From: CAYTQK01 sp964439745
Lineage (GTDB): Bacteria; Desulfobacterota; Desulfobacteria; Desulfobacterales; Desulfosudaceae
Assembly: GCA_964439745.1 (NCBI GenBank)
Contig: CAYTQK010000124.1
Coordinates: 1-9,282 of the forward strand
Direction of reading: 5' to 3'
DNA length: 9,282 bases
A model generated the notes under the pieces. It worked only from the letters and a program-made list of their open reading frames with translations, did no database searches and was not told the DNA's origin. Shown here piece after piece: positions 5,624 through 9,282 of the stretch; position 1 is the stretch's first letter; the number at the start of each line of letters is the position of its first letter. The position numbers and the translations under genes are program-made.

Positions 5624-6948
5624 CATCAGCCACACGTCGTCAGAGTGAGAAGACCTTGAGCGGCTGGGGCCGTTTTCCCCGGGTGTCGGCGCTGGTTTGC
5701 CCTTGCCGTGACCGCCGGCAGGTGGCGGCGTGCCTGGACCGGGGCGGTGCCTGGATTCCTTTTGGATTCGGCCGCAGTTACGGTGACAGCGCCCTGGGCA
5801 GCCAGTTGCTGCAGATGCCCCCCATGGCGAGGGTCTTGGAATTTGACCAGGCAGCCGGCACAGTGACGTGCCAGGCCGGTGTTTCCATTGCTCAGCTGTT
5901 GGAAATGATCGTTCCGGCCGGCTGGTTTTTGCCAGTAGTGCCGGGGACACGGCAGGTAACGGTGGGCGGTGCCATTGCCAGTGACGTGCATGGCAAAAAT
6001 CATCACCGGGATGGATGTTTCAGTGATTACGTCAGCGGTCTATCCCTGATGCTTCCGGGAAGCCAAGTGATTTTTTGTTCCGCTGAGGAGAATACCGATC
6101 TTTTTCGGGCCACCTGCGGCGGCATGGGGTTGACCGGGGTGATCCTCAGCGCCACCATCCGGCTGACCCGGATTGACAGCCCCCTCATTGGCGGAAAGGT
6201 GCTGGCCGGCCGCGGTCTGGCGGATTTGCTGGAGGGATTTGTGGCCTGGTCCGACTGGCCCTACCTGGTCGCCTGGCTGGACGGGACTACTGTCCGCAAG
6301 GAGGGCGGCCGGTTTGTACTGATGGCCGGGCGCCACCATGGCCATGGCCGTTTGCGGTACCGCCCCAGGCCGGCCCTGAAAGTACCCTGTTTGCTGCCCG
6401 GATCCCTGATTAACCGGACCACTGTCAAGGGATTTAATGCCGCCTACTTTGAATGGAAGCGACGAGGCAAAGCCTGCTTCACGGTTTCTTTGGATGCGTT
6501 CTTTTTTCCGTTGGACCGGCTGGACAATTGGAACCGGCTGTACGGCTACCGGGGGTTTCTCCAGTATCAGCTGGTTCTGCCGCAGACGGCCGGTCGCCGG
6601 GGACTGCGCACGATCTTCGCCGAGATCGCCCGTTCCTCGCTGACGCCGTCCCTGGCGGTGCTGAAAGGACTGGGGCGGGCCAATGACAATTACCTGTCCT
6701 TTCCCTTGCAGGGCTATACCCTGGCCCTGGATTACAAATGGACGCCGGGATTGTTTTCGTTTTTTGAACGCCTGGACCGCATCGTGCTGGAATGCGGCGG
6801 CCGGCTGTATCTGGCCAAGGACGCCCGCATGCCGGCCGCCATGATGGCGGCGGGGTATCCCGGATTGGATGATTTCGCCCGGGTCCGCGATCGGTACGGA
6901 TTGCGGGAGTCGTTTCAGTCGCGGCAGTCCCGGCGGCTTGACCTGTAA
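5605..6948 (+). CDS. dprE1: DprE1-like FAD-dependent decaprenylphosphoryl-ribose 2'-oxidase
   Basis: The 447-residue protein is a VAO/PCMH-type FAD flavoprotein closely resembling mycobacterial DprE1, which oxidises the 2'-hydroxyl of polyprenyl-phosphoryl-ribose to the keto form. It has LSGWGRFP (18-25), the FAD-binding GFGRSYGD (54-61) and PGTRQVTVGGAIASDVHGKNHH in three parts: PGTRQVTVGG (113-122), AIASDVHG (123-130) and KNHH (131-134). GFLQYQ (317-322), LSFPLQGYTLALDY (364-377) and GGRLYLAKDAR (398-408) follow, the last carrying K405, the counterpart of catalytic K418. The position equal to Cys387 of M. tuberculosis DprE1 is Ala374. The frame stays open upstream to 5167 inside the UbiA-like gene. 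The ATG at 5605 is chosen because it places the conserved SGWGR at residue 19 and gives a 19-base overlap with the preceding gene. The partner DprE2 is not in the window. Another sugar-alcohol oxidase role is less likely given the motifs and neighbour. Confidence 0.88.
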   Translation: MGYDILTSATRRQSEKTLSGWGRFPRVSALVCPCRDRRQVAACLDRGGAWIPFGFGRSYGDSALGSQLLQMPPMARVLEFDQAAGTVTCQAGVSIAQLLEMIVPAGWFLPVVPGTRQVTVGGAIASDVHGKNHHRDGCFSDYVSGLSLMLPGSQVIFCSAEENTDLFRATCGGMGLTGVILSATIRLTRIDSPLIGGKVLAGRGLADLLEGFVAWSDWPYLVAWLDGTTVRKEGGRFVLMAGRHHGHGRLRYRPRPALKVPCLLPGSLINRTTVKGFNAAYFEWKRRGKACFTVSLDAFFFPLDRLDNWNRLYGYRGFLQYQLVLPQTAGRRGLRTIFAEIARSSLTPSLAVLKGLGRANDNYLSFPLQGYTLALDYKWTPGLFSFFERLDRIVLECGGRLYLAKDARMPAAMMAAGYPGLDDFARVRDRYGLRESFQSRQSRRLDL

Positions 6949-6997
6949 ATCCGGTTGGTTGAAAATTGATAAATCAGATTACAGCTCGACGAGACTC

Positions 6998-8479
6998 ATG
7001 AAGATTCAATTTGTTTTTGCCCCGCCCAGGAAGGTGCCCGCCCTGGGAGAAATGTATGAACATATCTCCCCGCCCCTGGGGATTCTTTATCTGGCCGGTT
7101 ACCTGCGGGCGCACCTGCCCGGTCTAGAACTGCGGGCCATTGACGGTCCCCGGAAAGGCTTCGCCCATACCCTCAGGCAGATTACAGCCTTTAATCCGGA
7201 TATCCTCTGCGTCTCCTACTATCTTTCGGCCACCCTGGGGGCATATGAATTGATCAATCTTCTCAAGCAAGCCAATCCCAACCTGCTGTGCGTGGTGGGC
7301 GGACATCAGGTCACTGCCCTGCCGGGGGAGTCCCTGCGCCGCTGTCGAGCGGATATCGAGGTGTACAGTGAAGGGGAGCTTACCCTGGCCGAGATTGTGG
7401 ACACCTTTCAAAAAACCGGTGATCGCCGCCGCATGGAGCTGGACCACATCCAGGGTATCGGATATCTGGAGAAGGGAACGCTGCGGACCACCCCGCTGCG
7501 TCCTTTTATCAAGGACCTGGACACCATTCCTTTCCCCGCCCGGGACCTGATTGACATGGGGGACTATCGCGGCTGGTATATTACCCGGCAGACCCACCAG
7601 GCCCGGGTTATTTTCGCCCGGGGATGCCCGTATCGCTGCACCTTCTGCTCGAATAAAGTCTGGAACCGGCCCGGAGCCGGCGTTCGGATCCGGTCGGCCG
7701 AGAATATTGCCGATGAACTGGAACTGCTGCGCCGCGAATACGGGGTGCGGGAATTTTTCGATGACAGCGATGAATTCAATCACAATATTCCTCGGGCGCT
7801 GGACATCTGCCAGGAAATCAAGAAACGAAACCTGGGCATGACCTGGAAATGTCAACTGCGGAGTAACCACCTCCCTGAGGAACTGGTCCGGGCCATGGCC
7901 GGAGCCGGCTGCTGGTTCGTTCACCTGGGCATTGAATCGGCCAATCAGCGGACCCTGGCCGGCATCAATAAGAAGATTACCGTGGAACAGGGAGAGTCAG
8001 CCTGTGATTTGTTAAAAAAATACGGGATCAATACCCTGGCCCTGTTCATGCTGTTCAATGTCTGGGAAGAAGCGGGGCGGTTGTGCTTTGAAGGGGTAGC
8101 GGAGACAAGGCGGACCCTGGCCTTTGCCCGGCGGTTGTTGAAAGAAAAAAAGATCCAGCTGATTTCCGCCTCCCCGACCCTGCCCTATCCGGGCAGTGAA
8201 CTCTACCAGATTGCCCGGCGGCACAACCTGATCAAGGAGCATCTGCGGGGCAACTGGGACGCCTGGCTGCGGGATGAAACCTTTGTCATGCGGCTGCCCG
8301 GGGTGCGGGAAACGGAAATGACCGCCCTGCGGCTGCGGGCCAACCTGACCATTATCGCCTCGTTTTTGAAATTCGGTCATTTTTCCGTCAGGGATATTCC
8401 TTTTTTCATCAAGCGGGTGCTGAAGGTGGTGGGCGATAACGGCAAGGCCATTGTCAAAAAGGGAAGCGAGAAAAAATGA
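6998..8479 (+). CDS. B12-binding-domain radical SAM protein
   Basis: The 493-residue protein has an N-terminal B12-binding-type Rossmann domain (about 1-135) followed by a radical SAM domain. The first part shows PPLGILYLAGYLR (25-37), the DGPRKG segment (49-54), CVSYYLSA (71-78) and VVGGHQ (99-104). The cobalamin-ligand motif DxHxxG has Pro51 where His would be, as in many members of this class. The radical SAM core has ARGCPYRCTFCS (C210, C214, C217), FFDDSDEF (253-260) and HLGIES (309-314). Family members (BchE, methyltransferase and cyclase types) do radical methylations, ring formation or rearrangement, often on lipids or antibiotics; the substrate here is unknown. The frame is open from 6869, but the ATG at 6998 matches the family N-terminus (MKIQFVFAPP) and avoids overlap with dprE1. 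The 49-base gap has only a weak Shine-Dalgarno. The stop overlaps the start of the next gene (ATGA), indicating co-translation. Confidence 0.87.
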   Translation: MKIQFVFAPPRKVPALGEMYEHISPPLGILYLAGYLRAHLPGLELRAIDGPRKGFAHTLRQITAFNPDILCVSYYLSATLGAYELINLLKQANPNLLCVVGGHQVTALPGESLRRCRADIEVYSEGELTLAEIVDTFQKTGDRRRMELDHIQGIGYLEKGTLRTTPLRPFIKDLDTIPFPARDLIDMGDYRGWYITRQTHQARVIFARGCPYRCTFCSNKVWNRPGAGVRIRSAENIADELELLRREYGVREFFDDSDEFNHNIPRALDICQEIKKRNLGMTWKCQLRSNHLPEELVRAMAGAGCWFVHLGIESANQRTLAGINKKITVEQGESACDLLKKYGINTLALFMLFNVWEEAGRLCFEGVAETRRTLAFARRLLKEKKIQLISASPTLPYPGSELYQIARRHNLIKEHLRGNWDAWLRDETFVMRLPGVRETEMTALRLRANLTIIASFLKFGHFSVRDIPFFIKRVLKVVGDNGKAIVKKGSEKK

Positions 8480-9249
8480 TCTCATCTCCGGGAATAACCC
8501 GGCGGCTTTCTTTTCTGCGGGACCATCCTGTCTGGCGCTCCCAGTACAGGGCCTTTGTGGAAGCGGTTTCCCGGTTGGATTTGCCGCCAGGGGCGGTGGG
8601 CCTGTCCGTTTCCTGCGGCGACGGTGCCTGGGACTATCTGGCCCTGCGCCGCAATCGGCACCTGGAACGGATCATCGCCACCGATGTGGTGGACTGTCCG
8701 GTGCGCCGGGAAGATATTCAGCTTTTACAGGCAGAGGGGGACTGGTCTTTTCAGAAGGTGGCGCCGGATTCTGAGTTGCCGCTGCCGGATCAATCCTGTG
8801 ATCTTGTTTTTCACCAGGATGTGATTGAGCATACCGCCAAACCTTTTTTGATGATCCAGGACCATTACCGGGTATTGAAAAAGGGGGGCTACCTGCTGTG
8901 CGGAACGCCCAACATCTTCCGACCCGCCAACCTCCTCAAACTGTTTCTTGGAAAGCTGACCTTCCCGGCCAGCCTCAGTCCGGGCTGGTTGACCCCCCGG
9001 TATCTGAACCCCCTTGTCCGGACAGAGGGGATGGTTCACGTGCAGGAGTTTCATCAATACCAGCTGCAGACCATGCTGGCAGAAACCGGGTTTGACATAG
9101 TTTCTCTGACGCCCTGTTTTCTGGGCATCAGTTTTTTGAAGATTCGATTCCGTGATTTTCCAGCCGGGAATGCAGGGGGAATTTATGTCAGTATTTTTTT
9201 TGTGTTGCCAGAAAAACCGCTTAAGCTCAATACTGTTCACTTAAGATAA
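8476..9249 (+). CDS. Class I SAM-dependent methyltransferase (Methyltransf_11-like)
   Basis: The 257-residue protein has a Rossmann methyltransferase core: motif I SVSCGDGAWD (44-53, a degenerate G-x-G-x-G form), an acidic IIATDVVD (66-73), PLPDQSCDLVFHQDVIEH (102-119) and the post-II block YRVLKKGGYLLCGTPN (131-146). The C-terminal half (about 147-257) has VHVQEFHQYQLQTML (187-201), as in methyltransferases that act on sugars or lipid-linked intermediates. No signal peptide or membrane segment is apparent. The ATG overlaps the preceding stop as ATGA, so the gene is the last of a four-gene plus-strand run. It probably methylates a product of this operon; the acceptor is not identifiable from sequence. 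Confidence 0.82.
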   Translation: MISSPGITRRLSFLRDHPVWRSQYRAFVEAVSRLDLPPGAVGLSVSCGDGAWDYLALRRNRHLERIIATDVVDCPVRREDIQLLQAEGDWSFQKVAPDSELPLPDQSCDLVFHQDVIEHTAKPFLMIQDHYRVLKKGGYLLCGTPNIFRPANLLKLFLGKLTFPASLSPGWLTPRYLNPLVRTEGMVHVQEFHQYQLQTMLAETGFDIVSLTPCFLGISFLKIRFRDFPAGNAGGIYVSIFFVLPEKPLKLNTVHLR

Positions 9250-9264
9250 TTTTTATGCTATACT
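9236..9264 (+). promoter_or_regulatory. Candidate sigma70-type promoter reading out of the window
   Basis: TTCACT (9236-9241) and TATACT (9259-9264) are separated by exactly 17 bases, and a TG one base upstream of the -10 (9256-9257) gives an extended -10 form. It overlaps the end of the methyltransferase gene and would drive a gene starting beyond 9282. The match is by eye only. Confidence 0.4.
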
Positions 9265-9282
9265 CCTTTTCAAACCACTTCG

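Noticed and set aside
6869..6997. Earlier start for the B12 radical SAM gene
   Set aside because: Its residues overlap the end of the DprE1-like gene and have no B12-domain similarity; the family N-terminus begins at the ATG at 6998.
7124..7924. 266-codon open frame on the minus strand
   Set aside because: It is fully antisense to the well-supported B12 radical SAM gene and its sequence is low in recognisable motifs, typical of a shadow in GC-rich DNA.

Overview
The window looks like part of a surface-glycan or glycolipid accessory locus from a Gram-negative-like bacterium of moderate to high G+C. The mix of genes is typical of anaerobic deltaproteobacterial (Desulfobacterota-type) genomes, but no rRNA, tRNA or housekeeping marker is present to fix the taxon. 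That assignment is inference from gene style only. No CRISPR array, tRNA or rRNA was seen.

Layout. Positions 1-90 hold the last 29 codons of an IS3-family-like transposase, followed by about 200 noncoding bases with two strong hairpins and possibly the IS right end. Positions 297-2063 (+) encode a polytopic membrane protein with four C-terminal TPR units, resembling the TMTC-type GT-C glycosyltransferases. It converges on a minus-strand pair: a SPASM-type radical SAM protein (4617-3544) and, overlapping it by 23 bases, a fusion of a SAM-dependent methyltransferase with a GT2 glycosyltransferase (3566-2103). A 136-bp divergent promoter region (4618-4753) separates this pair from a tightly packed plus-strand operon. 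That operon encodes a UbiA-family decaprenyl-phosphate phosphoribosyltransferase-like enzyme (4754-5623), a DprE1-like FAD oxidase (5605-6948), a B12-binding-type radical SAM enzyme (6998-8479) and a class I methyltransferase (8476-9249). A candidate outward promoter lies at the right edge.

How the genes may work together. The UbiA-like and DprE1-like proteins match the first and oxidation steps of the mycobacterial route to polyprenyl-phosphate-arabinose: phosphoribosyl transfer to a polyprenyl phosphate, then C2' oxidation of the ribose. The partner reductase DprE2 and the phosphatase are not in the window. The GT2 domain resembles polyprenyl-phosphate sugar synthases, and the TMTC-like protein belongs to a class that uses polyprenyl-phosphate sugars. 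The working hypothesis is a lipid-linked pentose pathway whose product is further modified by radical SAM and methyltransferase enzymes and used in surface glycosylation. The individual family assignments are well supported by motifs; the combined pathway is inference.
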